From: Bromus sterilis
Taxonomy: Eukaryota; Streptophyta; Magnoliopsida; Poales; Poaceae
Direction: 5' to 3'
DNA length: 64,000 bases
Assembly (NCBI GenBank): GCA_950022295.1
Contig: OX465596.1
Location: forward strand, 1,736,001-1,800,000
A program made the translations under genes and the position numbers. Of this stretch, positions 37,416-48,776 are shown one piece after another. The notes under the pieces are model-generated. The model was not told where the DNA came from. It was given only the letters and a program-made list of their open reading frames with translations, and searched no databases. Each line of letters begins with the position of its first letter. Position 1 is the first letter of the stretch.

Positions 37416-37822
37416 ATGTCCGCCGCCAACTCTTCTCGATCTGGCTACCGACCAGTCCCCCAACGATTTCCTTCATGCATTGCCCTCGTTGTCGCACCGA
37501 TGCGAAGCTATACATCTCAAGGACGACGGGCACGACGGTTGTGTCTCAAGTGCGAGGGTGAGAGTAAGTCTTCTTGTCTATGTATTTTGTTGTTGTCAAT
37601 TTTTTTATTGTGCATATAATTAGATAACGTGATTGCAAAATTGCAGCATGTGTGTGTGACTTTTGGCATAGAGAATTGGAGTATTTGAGGTATTTGACTT
37701 ACAACCAATATCTCATAGGTAGTGTTGTTGTTGATGCCATTGACTGGAATGAAGAAAGAAGGAGATAATTGGAGCGGAATAAAGAAGAAAAAGAGTTAAT
37801 GACAATGAAATATGGAACATGA
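37416..37822 (+). pseudogene. GRF-type zinc-finger pseudogene, copy 1
   Basis: Exon 1 (37416-37563) begins at an ATG. In shifting frames it encodes SRSGYRP, then CPRCRTDAKLYISRTTGTT, then RRLCLKCEGE. Exon 2 (37647-37822, after a GT-AG intron) encodes CDFWHRELEYLRYLTYNQY and a charged tail. Together these resemble the zf-GRF pattern (two paired cysteines, a basic R-R/K-C segment, then C-D-F-W) in the small single-GRF proteins that are numerous in grasses. Exon 1 needs at least two frame changes, and an in-frame TAA at 37766-37768 interrupts exon 2. It is a broken gene. Its likely role was nucleic-acid binding. Confidence 0.7.
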
Positions 37823-38116
37823 AAATTTGCTAAGAATGCAACAAATAACGAATTTTTAATAGCTAAAAACTATACTAGAAATATCTTGGTGTCAAGGGTC
37901 AACTCCGGATTAGTTCTGCATGAATGAATGATTATCTGCTTGCCGGATTTGGCAAGGGCCGTGTTTCCTCCCTAAATGCGTTTTGAGGCCATGGCATCTT
38001 GGCCGCCGTCATCACCTACTTGTCCTTGCTTCATTGCTTCACATTTATAAATTCGCAGAGACTTATTTTTGGATGTACGCGTGTGTGTGGCTTTTCATCA
38101 TCGTTTGCATTCAACC

Positions 38117-38805
38117 TAGGCATAAAAATCGAAGACCGAAGAACGAACCCAAAAAACCGAGACCGAACCCGAAAACACCGAACTAAATTCGATCATCAAA
38201 ACTAAAAGACCGAATTAAATTTGGTTGGATCGGTCTTTTTATTTGAATGACCAAATAACCCAGATATACCGAATTAGCACATTTCTCTGAAATTTTATGG
38301 TACAATTAGAACAATCCTAGATCTTTTCTGGATGTTCATGGTATAATTGTGGTTGAATACACCTACAACACATGTATATTATTTCAAATATGTATGTTTA
38401 CATCACGCATAATCCTGGCGAACTGAACTTATGTAAAACTTTATGTTTTTTTTGTTGTTGAAATGAAATCATGTACTGAGCTTGAATATAAATGATTATG
38501 CATGCATGGATTGTGTTGCTGGACCATGAATCATGAATATTTACTTTGTGTAAGATATAAATCTAGTTACTTTTTGTCAAATATAAACTTGTATTCATAC
38601 TGGAAGTAACATGAATATGAGTTGTAGCATTTGTAATTTGGTCTGTTTGATCGGGACCGAAGACCGAATAGTAAAGAACGAAGACCAAATAGTAAAGAAC
38701 CGAAAAGGCCGAAATTATTTCGGTCTTCATTTATAGAAACCGAATTAATGGAAGAACAAAAAGACCGAACCGAACAAACCGAAAAGATCGAACGCCCGGG
38801 CTTAG
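38117..38805. mobile_element. Insertion of about 690 bp with accgaa-rich termini, possibly hAT-like
   Basis: Compared with copy 1, copy 2 of the local duplication contains this extra block. Both ends are packed with accgaa/ttcggt words in inverted sense (gaagaccgaagaacg near the left end; gaacaaaccgaaaagatcg near the right end). The junctions read caacctaggc and gcttagttg, a near-palindromic pair. Plant hAT-like MITEs with TAGGC..CGGTTCGGT termini look like this (recalled, not searched). A clean 8-bp target duplication could not be established. There is no coding capacity. Confidence 0.45.
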
Positions 38806-39139
38806 TTGGCATCATACAATACACTCGGTCAGGGTCATGAGGACTGGTTGACGACCGGCTCGACGGAGCTTCATCCACCCACAACAAACCTCTCGGCCCT
38901 GATGTTAGTTCCGACGACTTTTCATTTTTGAGCTTCACGTCCTCTCTTTCGTCATTTTCATCTGTGTTAGAACCCTTTGCAAACCGGAGTTATAACCCTT
39001 CGTAGGCGGGAACCCTCTTAGTAATCACTTCCTCTTCATGCTTGTATAAATACCTAAATCCGCAAACCCTTCATTGCCATTGTCCTCGGCATCGGACTAT
39101 CGCGCGTAAGCCCCCCTTGTCGTAGGATCTATCGTCGTC

Positions 39140-39288
39140 ATGTCCCCCGCGAGCTCTTCTTGATCTGGATACCGACCATATCCCCCAACGATTTCCTTCA
39201 TGCATTGCCCTCGTTGCCGCACCGATGCGAAGCCATACATCTCAAGGACGACGAGCATGACGGTTGTGTCTCAAGTGCGAGGATGATA
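39140..39288 (+). pseudogene. GRF-type zinc-finger pseudogene, copy 2, exon 1 only
   Basis: It is homologous to exon 1 of copy 1 (CPRCRTDAKPYISRTTS), with a premature TGA shortly after the ATG, the same frame loss near the end and a conserved donor-like gtaagtc. The second exon is absent; sequence after 39315 diverges from copy 1. Confidence 0.65.
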
Positions 39289-39315
39289 GTAAGTCTTCTT
39301 GTCTATGTATTCAAT

Positions 39316-40954
39316 CCCCTCCCAACACGCTCCAAACTAGTCCGCAAATCTAATCTACCACGGCTCGAAAGCAGTAAATCGAGAGACAGAGTAAGCGCTT
39401 ACCTCCATGGCCGATGCGCCGGTCAATCTAGTGTCGGCCTCCATCTAGGATCTTCTTCCAGTCGGCCTCCATCTAGGATCTTCTTCCAGTCGGTCTGGTG
39501 CTCTCCACCGTCGGTGTGAGTGGGGAAGAGAGGAGAGGGAGTGTTGACGATAAGTTATGAGGCAGCTTCGGGAAACAACGCGACTTCCAAAGCGTGGCTC
39601 CATGCATGCAAGTGGACCCACCATGTGTGCTTGACTCTACTGTCGATTCGGCTGTTCCTAGAGGGCCTGACTGGGAGGTTCTTTGAGGTTCGTGTGATGT
39701 AGGTCCAATAATGAATGCAAGCAACCAAACAAGCCATATTCTTTCCGCGCGGGCTTGGTTGGGTTGTATGCAGGCAACCAAACACGCCCTTGAAGAATTT
39801 GCGACTTTCGTTTTTGTTGTATGTCATGCTTTACTGTATGTTACCCTTATTTATATGTATTGTTTCTTAGTCTTTTTTCTTCAGTATCGATGAACTTGTC
39901 ATTTTTGTGCAATAACACAAGATCAGTAAATGAAAAGAGAAAACAATGTTGACGCAACATGAGTTAATTCAAACAGTGATACAAAACAATGCTAAATTCA
40001 AACAATGTTGGATTCTAGATACTGATAATGATAATTTAAAGACTAAAATACTGAATTCAGGCACCAATATTACTAAAAATTTAGGAACTGCAAGGGGGTT
40101 ACACTACCATAACATTTTTCAAAATTAAATGTTGCAACTATAAAAACACTGCCATATCATTTAAGAAAAATATGATGCATATAAATGCACTAACATTAAT
40201 AGTTACTTCATTCAAGAACTAACATGACTGAAAAAAAATCAGGAACTGCAAAAGGAGGACACTGTCATAACATTTTAAGTCAAATGTTGCAATTCCCACC
40301 ATATCATTTTAAAAAGAAGGCGTTTCATAGGAAAAACACTGACACTAACATTACTAAATCCAGACACTAAACACGGCTAAAAGATTTAGGGACTACAAAG
40401 GGGTACACTGCCATAATATTTTGAAATCAACATGGTGCAGCTATAAATACCGCCATATAATACATTGACATAAAAAACACCACAGTACCAAATTGTCAAA
40501 CAATAAAAATATATTAAAAATGAGCTATGTTTTGCATATGTTCATGTGCCAAAAAATGGAATCAAATCAAATCCATAACCCCACTCATTGTTGAGGAAAT
40601 CGTTAACTGGTACCTGATCGTTTGGCTGGCGAGTAGGGCAATAATAGGCTAATCGGGAAGTTAGTCGACAAGTTAATTAATTGATCGGATGATTTATCGG
40701 TCTATAGGCTACTCGGTGACTTTATGAGTAGGAATTAATAGACAAGTTAACTGGTTAATCGGACGAATTCTTGAACAGGAACCCCACTACATATTAATCA
40801 TGCAACATTGTACTGAACAGGACCACCACCCCCACCCCCACTCCCACCCTCTAACCCTACAAATCCATAGAAACTGAGTCCAAGAAACGACCACGGGCAA
40901 CCCTCCCAACCCAACACCATAGATTTCTCCAATACTAACGATCAACAGTTGCTC
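39316..40954. other. Repeat-rich intergenic region with degenerate tandem repeats
   Basis: A 28-bp unit (gtcggcctccatctagg...) is repeated twice at about 39433-39490. At 39700-39790 a near-palindromic gcaaccaaac/gtttggttgc pair suggests a MITE remnant. From about 39950 to 40500 an AT-rich unit of roughly 150-160 bp repeats degenerately: aggaactgcaa-gg-ggacac and ccataacattttt blocks fall near 40084, 40243 and 40389. At 40600-40780 gttaactggttaatcgg-like words repeat. No gene is called. Confidence 0.5.
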
Positions 40955-43900
40955 TGTAACAGCCCAGATTTCACAAAAAATAAATTTTTTGTTTTCGGTG
41001 TGAATTGTTTGATTGCCTGATTTGTTTGCGGTGTTTGCATCCCCGATTTATCGATCGGTGATTATTTTCCCCCTCTTATCTCATATCGGACGGAGACCGA
41101 CCCTTGCCACCTTGACACTCGACCTTTGCGACACCGGGTTTCACCCGATCACCGTCGCGAAAATCGCACGAGACCAGCCGCAGCCAACGGAACGAAAGCC
41201 CCGTTTAATAATTAAACGGGATATTTGTATAGCGCGCCGGAAAATATTTTTGGAACGGTTCCAGCACGAGGTGAACGCCTTCGGCTCGATGCGCTGATCG
41301 CGCAGTTCGAAGTTTTACCCGAATCGGAGGTACTGCGGACCCTCGGCGGTCAGAAACGTGAGCACCGCACGCGCGAGAGAAAAACCGGGGATGTTTTTGC
41401 AAACTGCCAGCCACCTGGGCTATATAAAGACCACCACACTCCCACCCCATTTCTAGGGTATCCCTAGCCAAAAATTGCAGCCACCCCCTTGTTTTTGCCC
41501 CATTTTCGCAACCCTAGCCTCCCAGCGGATCTGGACCGTCGGATCGGCCGATCCAACGGCCCAGATCGTGCCCTGGCCTCCACCTACCTCCAGCCCTCTC
41601 CTCTCTCTCTATCCTGGACACAGCCATCGCCCGTGGAGGCCGAGCCGCCCCCGCCGCCTTCACTCCGGCGAGGCAGGCTGCCCCGGCCACCCCTTCCTTC
41701 CTCCTCCCCTCGCGGCGCCCCTTCTCTCCCTCTCCTCCTTCCCCTCTAACTCCCTCTCTTCCCTCTCATGTCCGGCCCGAGCGCCATGGACGCAAGGAGC
41801 AGCAGCGGCCGCCCCTGGACTCCACCCCGCTGCCCGAGCTCGCGCCGCCGGTCTTGGTCCTCGCCGGCGACCCTTCTGCGGCCGGACCCTCCTTGCGCCG
41901 CCCCCGAAGCCCGGCCTCCCTGCCTCCACGCGCCGCCTGGCCGGAGCGCCAACGGCCGGCGAGCGCCGCCGCTGCCACCAGTTCCGCTCGGGAACGAGCT
42001 GAGCGCTCCACCGCGTGGGCTGGTTGCGCCCCACGGCCCAGCGCGCCAGAGGGCCCAGCTGGCCACCCGAGCCAGCCCGCCAGCCACAGCCTTCTTGGGC
42101 CGAGGCCCACTGGTGAGGCTGCCCCCTTTTTTTTTATTAGTTCTGTTTTTTTTTCTGTGTTGGGCAGCCCAGTAGATTTCGGCCCAGTAGACTTTCTTTT
42201 TCTTTCTTTTCTCTCTGGTTTATAAATAAAATTTCAGATTGTATTATAATTTTGCGAGGCCCGTATCTTTTCACCGGTAGCTTCGATGGAGACGCATTCT
42301 ACATGAAAGCTGCTCCGTTTTGCGCGTAGATTATTAAAATGTTGCTTGTTTCCATGTTTGAACTTGTTTACATGTTGTTTACCTGCTAATTACACTGTTT
42401 GCCACTGTAACTGTAACTGCTATAACTTTTTAACCGTTGCTCTGTTTAAGATGTTTCTTATATGTAACTTGACTAGAATTGCATGTAGATTGTGTTTATG
42501 CTGCTCTTGCTTGCTAATAAAAATAATAAAATATTGTTTAGGGAAAAACAGTACCAAATGCAATATTTATCGTGGGGTCCGTAATAGTTGGCATGTATAG
42601 GTTTTACCCCCACTTAAATTGACTAGCATAGATAGTTTATTTATGCTTCACCTCTTGCCATGTTTGTGTGATATGCCATGCTTCTGTGCTTTGCCATGTT
42701 AACAACCTTTGTTGATCACCTGTAGCTAAACAACTTGAACCACCGTAAACGTGCGGTATCGTCGTGAGTGACGGGTACTCCACTTAACCTGTTAGTAACC
42801 ACTCTCGACGGTAGGTGCGATGTCTCGTGTTGCCTTCTTGTTGTTGCTTGCTCGTGTTTGCCTCGTAGTAATAGAGTGCTTGCTCGTGATTGCTTTCCAG
42901 TGTTTATCCCTCTTGTGTGCTTCCGCGGGTACCTCTCGGAGACGACGCGAGTTTTTGATCAACTACACCTTCGGAACCCGACTTATCAACAGGCAAGGAC
43001 TATGCATTACTTATGATCCATTCTATTTCAACCTGCGGTTTGCATGCTAGTCTAGGATAGGTTCGATGCTTGATGCTACCACATGTTTACAGCCTCTTTC
43101 AAACCGATACAGCCATGTCCCCTCCCAGCAAACCATGTATTGCTATGTTACTATTGCTCGTTGCTCAGCCCCTGCTTAGTATGCATGCTTAGGATGCTAC
43201 GATGTTACCCTGTTACTCCTTGGTTTGGGCTATCACATTATTATATTGTTGTTGATGATATGATTATTATAATGTTGACTATATTCGACGAAGGATGGAA
43301 GGTCTAGGCTATCCCGCCCCGACTCTTTGTTCCATTCGAGTCACCTAGGACCTGAGTCCCGGGTATTGTGTCTCTTGACGAGCGTGCCTAACCGCGTGTG
43401 GGATTTTATGGGGTCCCCTTTTCTTACCTACCTAGCTTCAAACATTTCTAGTGGTGGCCCAAGCTGATTTACCATTTGAACCCGTGTGTGTGCTGGTCGG
43501 CCGCCAGTTGTTTACAAACCAACCTGGACCAGTGAGGACTTAGTTCCCTTGCTGGCCCACCTTGTCCGGCTGAGGACCCGGTGTCCCATGTGTGATTAAC
43601 CGGCTATCCAAACCTACGACAGACGGTTGAAACTAGATTGAGAGCGCGACCGGCTCCTGAGATGGATGTCGACTCACCGGGGGCCACCCGGATTTGTTCG
43701 TTGTTAGTTAGAGGGATCTGTCGTTTCAGATCTCTTGAAACTAAATCATAAAATGGTTGCCTGTGATGGGTAGCAACTGAGAGAGATGGACGTGCGTGCG
43801 GAGCCTTGTAATGGGCAGTTGGTACACCCCTGCAGAGTTAAATCTTTTCTAGAAGCCGTGTCCACGGTTATGGACGACTTAAGACCTACTCCTTGTTCAT

Positions 43901-44523
43901 AGACAACAACAACTGAGATAATCTTAATATAACTTGATCAACGTGTGTGTGTGCTTTGACTGCTTCTTCTTCTTCGGGATGCGAAGAGGAGGACAAGGAT
44001 AGGATAGGTGTTATGTTTGCGTAAGTAGTTGATAGCAAGACTTGTTGGAGGCGATTCCTCATCGAATGCTTGGCTTCTTACCTTACTCTCTAGATCGTTA
44101 ACCACTTCATAAATGCTAGTGCGGCAGCAACCTCACCACTTACCCCATCCTTACCGTAAACTACTAGTTGTCCTAGAATGACGAGTGATGAAGTCCTTGT
44201 TGGGTCAGATGACCACTACAGTTGGATGCTGAGTACTTCTGTACTCATGATACTACCCCCAAACTCTTTTCAGGGTTCTTGTTCGACAACAGGTACGGTG
44301 ATTGACGTTTCGCGTGGAGACTCGACGACGACTAGTTAGGCGGATCCCGGCGGAGGGCCTGGACCCGTGTGGTTATGGGGATCGATGTTTTTCTCTTTGC
44401 CAGTAGGCATTTGATTGTAGTCTGTACTCAGACATATATCTTCCGCTGTTGTATTGTATTAAGGCAGTTGTATGCCGATTGTATGAGATGTTGTATCCTT
44501 GTATCTGTAATGCTGTGATATCA
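40955..44523 (+). mobile_element. Long solo-LTR-like element related to 1-2733
   Basis: It begins TGTAACAGCCCAG and can be read to a CA near 44523. It has a TATA-like ctatataaag at 41419-41428, a GC-rich block (41540-42120) and a long tail. It is collinear with the left-edge element (see the shared blocks at 43860-43875 and 44421-44435). No gag or pol coding is present. The flanking five bases (tgctc and tgttg) do not form a clean target duplication, so the boundaries are provisional. The 175-codon and similar ORFs in the GC-rich block are compositional. Confidence 0.5.
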
Positions 44524-45375
44524 TGTTGAAAACGGTGGGACCGATATGTGCTTCGTCCCCGGATCTGGGTGGAAACACCTAGATCTGGAACAGTACCGCA
44601 TATCGGGCCTTACATGCTCAGAGAGTGAAAAAGGAGAGGGGGAGGGGTAATAGAACTGATTGAGATGGGAAGGACCCCGCCGTTGAGGATACGTGTCGTC
44701 GTCACCGCCAATGAATGGGATCCGCGGGAGATGAAGAATCAACAGGGCTTCCCTCACCGCTGCCGGTCGCAGCTGCGAGGATCTCGCCGTCGCTGATCTT
44801 ACCCTTGCCCGTCGACTCCACCAATGAACACCATTGTCGGTCATCGATGAGGGAATCAAGCACCGCCTCGCCTTAAACACTAGCTCATGTGTCGATTCGA
44901 ACAGCTTTGCAACAACCCGTTAGTTGCGAATAATGAATGCAACAAACATTCTGTTGTAAAGTTATTGCCATATAAAGATAAAACCCGAACCGTTCTATCA
45001 TAAAAAAAATCTGACGATTGTGGAGACTATCGAGATGCGAGCCCTTATCTACCAGATGAGGAGCTTAGTTTTTTGTTTTTTTATCTGAAAAAAATATAAC
45101 AAAATAACTGCACAACCGTAGCCGGGAAAGTAGACACGTGGGTTTGGTCGATTTCAGAAAACCAGCCGCTCATGTATGTGAGACTGTGAATCTGCATTGT
45201 ATTGTATTCTCTCTTAGAAAAAAAGCCGCTCCTTAAAAAGACAAAAAAAAAGGCAAAAGGGGGAAAACGAGCCCAGTAAAACCCTCCAAAATCTCCCAAA
45301 ACCCTAGACCTAAAGCAGCACAGTGCACACCACCACACCACACCAGATCCCCCATCCGACGGCGACAAGGGCAAA
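44524..45375. other. Upstream region of FtsZ1
   Basis: Intergenic sequence of about 850 bases between the LTR-like element and the FtsZ1 start. A minus-strand ORF at 44521-44880 shows no domain. Confidence 0.5.
45299..45307 (+). promoter_or_regulatory. Telo-box (AAACCCTAG) in the FtsZ1 leader
   Basis: The AAACCCTAG element lies about 70 bases before the start codon. Such elements are common in leaders of plant genes active in dividing cells, which would fit a plastid-division gene. This is a motif match only. Confidence 0.5.
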
Positions 45376-47992
45376 ATGGCGGCGTCCACCTCGTCGGCGT
45401 CTGCCCTCCTCCACCTCCACCTCCCCGGCCTGCCTCCCCGCGGACCCCACAGAGGCGGCAGCGGGTGCCGGAACCAGCCCCGGCGGTCGCGCCACGCGGC
45501 CGTGCGCTGCTCATTCTCGTTCGCGCCGGTGGAGTCAGCGAGGATAAAGGTCGTGGGCGTAGGTGGCGGCGGCAACAACGCCGTCAACCGCATGATCGGC
45601 AGCGGTCTCCAGGTGCCCCTTTCTTTCTTGGACCTGTTCCCCCCTTCCCTTACCCTCCCGCGGAACCGAGGAGATTCATTTCCGTACCGTGCACGTCGCG
45701 TAGATCCATTCCCTTTCTTTCTGATTTCAAATTCCAACTTAGCAACTGAACGAGCTAATCAGCTGCATTGTTTTCGTGCTCCCAATCCGCGGCAATTTGA
45801 AACTCGTCATGTGCTTTACTTCAGCATATATACGAGTCTATGTAGGCTGATGTGAGACTATGCTCTCACTACATTCATTTTTCCCTGAACAGTAAAATGT
45901 GTGCTTATAAATTGCAAATTATTCCTTGCCTCCACACAAGCATCTAGGGAAGTCTATTGCAGTATAATTTTACGGTGACGAATACTGATGATGACTGCAT
46001 TACACAATTTCAGGGTATCGAGTTTTATGCTATAAACACGGATTCCCAGGCTCTCGTGAATTCGCAGGCACAACATCCTATACAAATCGGAGAGCAGTTG
46101 ACTCGTGGCCTGGGTAACATTCTCTGTTTTCTTATGAAAGAATGCTGTCTTTACGGGCATTTCCTTGTAAAATTCATCGTCTCTAATTGCAAACTTGTGC
46201 TGATTCCCTCACAAAATAGAACAAGAATCAAACAGTATGCCGGATGACACATGGTCACAGACTGTAAATTCCATTGCCTAAGAGTAGCACATATGTTAAC
46301 TAAACTGACCAAGTATGTTCGTGCAAGCAGGTGCCGGTGGAAATCCTAATTTGGGAGAACAGGCTGCCGAGGAATCAAAGGAGGTCATAGCCAATGCTCT
46401 CCGAGATTCGGACCTTGTCTTCATAACAGCTGGGATGGGAGGTGGTACTGGCTCTGGTGCTGCTCCAGTTGTTGCCCAGATAGCAAAGGAAGCCGGTTAT
46501 CTTACTGTCGGTGTTGTCACCTACCCATTCAGCTTCGAAGGACGCAAGCGCTCTCTACAGGTATCTATCTACTTTAACCTAAATACAAATCATTTGGTGT
46601 CTCATTTTGCAATGTTTCTTACTTTTCTTTAAGCCTGAAATGACTTACTGTCAGTGTTATCTCAATTTTTTGTTTGTTTCATGTGGACTTTTATCTGGAC
46701 ACTCTAGCTAACGAGGTTGAGGTGGCCTTACCTGCAGTCATGCCATGTTCGCTAGTGTCAGTCCCTGAACATTGTGGTATACAGTTTGTGGCTATTTACT
46801 TTGTGAAATTATCCCAAAAGGCGATTGATTGTTAACTGGTCACCATTTGCTTGGTCTGAATTCATTCGATTGCTAGTCATTAGAATTTCTGTGTGCAGCA
46901 TTTTATATTGTTTTGGACCATTCCTGCTTTAAGTAATTTTCTTTCTCTGGTTAATTTTATTTTTTGCCACCATTTCAGGCGCTTGAAGCATTAGAGAAGC
47001 TGGAAAGGAGTGTTGACACACTAATTGTGATCCCAAATGACCGTTTATTGGATATTGCAGATGAAAATATGCCCTTGCAAGATGCGTTTCTCCTTGCAGA
47101 TGATGTCCTCCGTCAGGGCGTCCAAGGAATATCAGACATTATCGCGGTGGGTTTTCCCCTTCCCTGTGCTGCAGTAACTTAGTTGTGTCAAATTTAATAT
47201 GTGGTGTACCAAACATTAATGGATCGCCACCACCAATGTTGACATCTTTATAGTAGTATAAGTAAAGATGGCATAATACTTATGTGAAACTCTGCAGATA
47301 CCTGGGCTTGTGAATGTTGATTTTGCTGATGTGAAAGCTGTGATGAAAAATTCTGGAACTGCCATGCTTGGCGTTGGTGTTTCTTCCAGCAAAAACCGCG
47401 CCCAAGAAGCTGCTGAGCAGGCAACTCTGGCCCCTTTGATAGGATCATCCATTGAGGCAGCTACTGGGGTCGTGTACAATATTACTGGCGGGAAGGACAT
47501 CACTTTGCAAGAAGTGAACAAGGTTTCTCAGGTGTGTGTACGACTCCTTACTTGATACTTAACCCATTTGATGGTCTTTGAAGAATTCAGGAATGCCATG
47601 AAAACATTGAAACAACTAGCAGTAGAAATAATCGGTGAATATTGTGTGGTTGACATGGAAGTTCCTTTTTTTGAGTTGATGGAAGTGCTGTCCTGTTCAA
47701 CTGTTTGAGAGTAACCAACCACCACTGAATTCACCTTGTGCAGATCGTGACAAGCTTGGCAGACCCCTCAGCAAACATAATTTTCGGAGCTGTCGTAGAC
47801 GAGCGTTATAACGGTGAGATCCACGTGACCATCATCGCAACAGGATTTCCGCAGTCCTTCCAGAAGTCCCTTCTGGCTGATCCGAAGGGAGCACGGATAC
47901 TGGAAGCGAAAGAGAAGGTGGCTAGCCTCGCATCGGCTGCAGTACAACAACCGGCGCCCATCCCGACATGGTCCCGGAGGATCTTCTCCTGA
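45376..47992 (+). CDS. FtsZ1: Plastid-division tubulin-like GTPase FtsZ1, 405 aa
   Basis: Six exons: 45376-45612, 46014-46113, 46331-46560, 46979-47146, 47298-47531 and 47744-47992 (1218 nt with stop; all GT-AG, phases close). Residues 1-45 are Ser/Arg/His-rich with few acids, a chloroplast transit peptide. The core shows the nucleotide-binding VVGVGGGGNNAVNRM (59-73), the tubulin/FtsZ signature GGGTGSG (149-155) and the T7 synergy loop NVDFADVKAVM (251-261) with its catalytic aspartates. FtsZ polymerises into the stromal Z-ring that constricts chloroplasts. The short end WSRRIFS, without the long ARC6-binding C-terminal peptide, marks the FtsZ1 rather than the FtsZ2 class. No frameshift or missing catalytic residue is seen. 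A young copia element lies 249 bases after the stop. Confidence 0.96.
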
Positions 47993-48241
47993 GCACGAGT
48001 GCGGTTCCACTGGCAAACAAACCTTGTGAAGCTGTGATTCTCACTTTTTCTCAAGGCAACCGATAGTTAGCTGGTGTTATTTCTTTTGGCTCTCTGAAAA
48101 CTGGTTTTATCGTAGTGATTAGGTTCTTGCCTAGTGTATGTAGTATTTTTCTTTTTTGAACTGTAGTGTATGTATTATTGAAATACCAGGCTAGGGTTGG
48201 TTGTTTTGTTTTAGAAAGGCTGCTATTCGTTGAGACCCCAT
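47993..48241 (+). other. FtsZ1 3' untranslated region up to the copia insertion
   Basis: The gene's 3' flank carries no further ORF. It ends in the left copy of the CCCAT target duplication (48237-48241). Segment 48050-48180 has a diverged duplicate at about 55910-56060. Confidence 0.6.
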
Positions 48242-48776
48242 TGTTGGATATTATGATCTTTAGACTAAACTGTGGCTATTATGTCCTAAAGATTAAAGAT
48301 TAAGTTTAAAGTGAGAAATATCTAAAGTACTGCTACAGTAGGCGGTGGCTACAGTGTAAAGGCTACAGTACCTAACCTGATGAGTTGCCCTGATCAGGGG
48401 CAGCTCATCAGCCAACGTGGTGGCTGTTCCCCTAGTGCACAGTGCAAGACAATAAAGTATAAAAGGAGAAGAGAAGAGCAGCTACGCTGCTGGATAAGCT
48501 ACGGCTCTCAGCTTATATACACACACACTTCTCTCTCTCTCTCTCTGATGAACACTTAAGATCAAGGCTGCTGATCAAGCCCTGCACTGGAGCATTAGGA
48601 AGGGCAGTACACAACCACCAGAACAAGCTCTTGGTGGTATTGAAGTAAGAAAAGGAGGAGATGGCAGGATCTGGTGAGAAAAGGAGGAGATGGCAGGATC
48701 TGGTGATCAAGGTAATCCCATCTCATATCCTTTTTGTGGCTCAAACTTATGCTAAATCATCCTGGAGGTTCTAACA
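48242..48776 (+). repeat. 5' LTR of the copia element
   Basis: It contains a TATA box (tataaaag, 48458-48465), a CT microsatellite and a 29-bp tandem duplication (48649-48677 and 48678-48706) not present in the 3' LTR. Each unit of the duplication contains an ATG (48661 and 48690). A GT donor-like site is at 48712. Confidence 0.97.

Larger units (their letters stand above)
36775..39315 (+). repeat. Local tandem duplication of a GRF-zinc-finger locus with promoter
   Basis: Copy 1 spans about 36775-37885 and copy 2 about 37888-39315. They share a leader block (tgtcaa-ggtcaa-ccggattagttctgcat), a block with tcacatttataa-ttcgcagagac, the gacgacttttcatttttgagc block and the pseudogene first exon. 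Copy 2 carries an extra block of about 690 bp (38117-38805). Copy 1 has an internal duplicated aacccttc-taggcggg segment near 37230-37320. Similarity is high but not perfect, so the duplication is older than the young copia element in this window. Confidence 0.8.

Noticed and set aside
41475..42175. 135- to 175-codon proline/arginine-rich ORFs
   Set aside because: They lie in the GC-rich block of an LTR-like element, overlap one another on both strands and show no protein-family features.
45081..45737. 218-codon minus-strand ORF
   Set aside because: It overlaps FtsZ1 exon 1 and its promoter on the opposite strand and has no domain.
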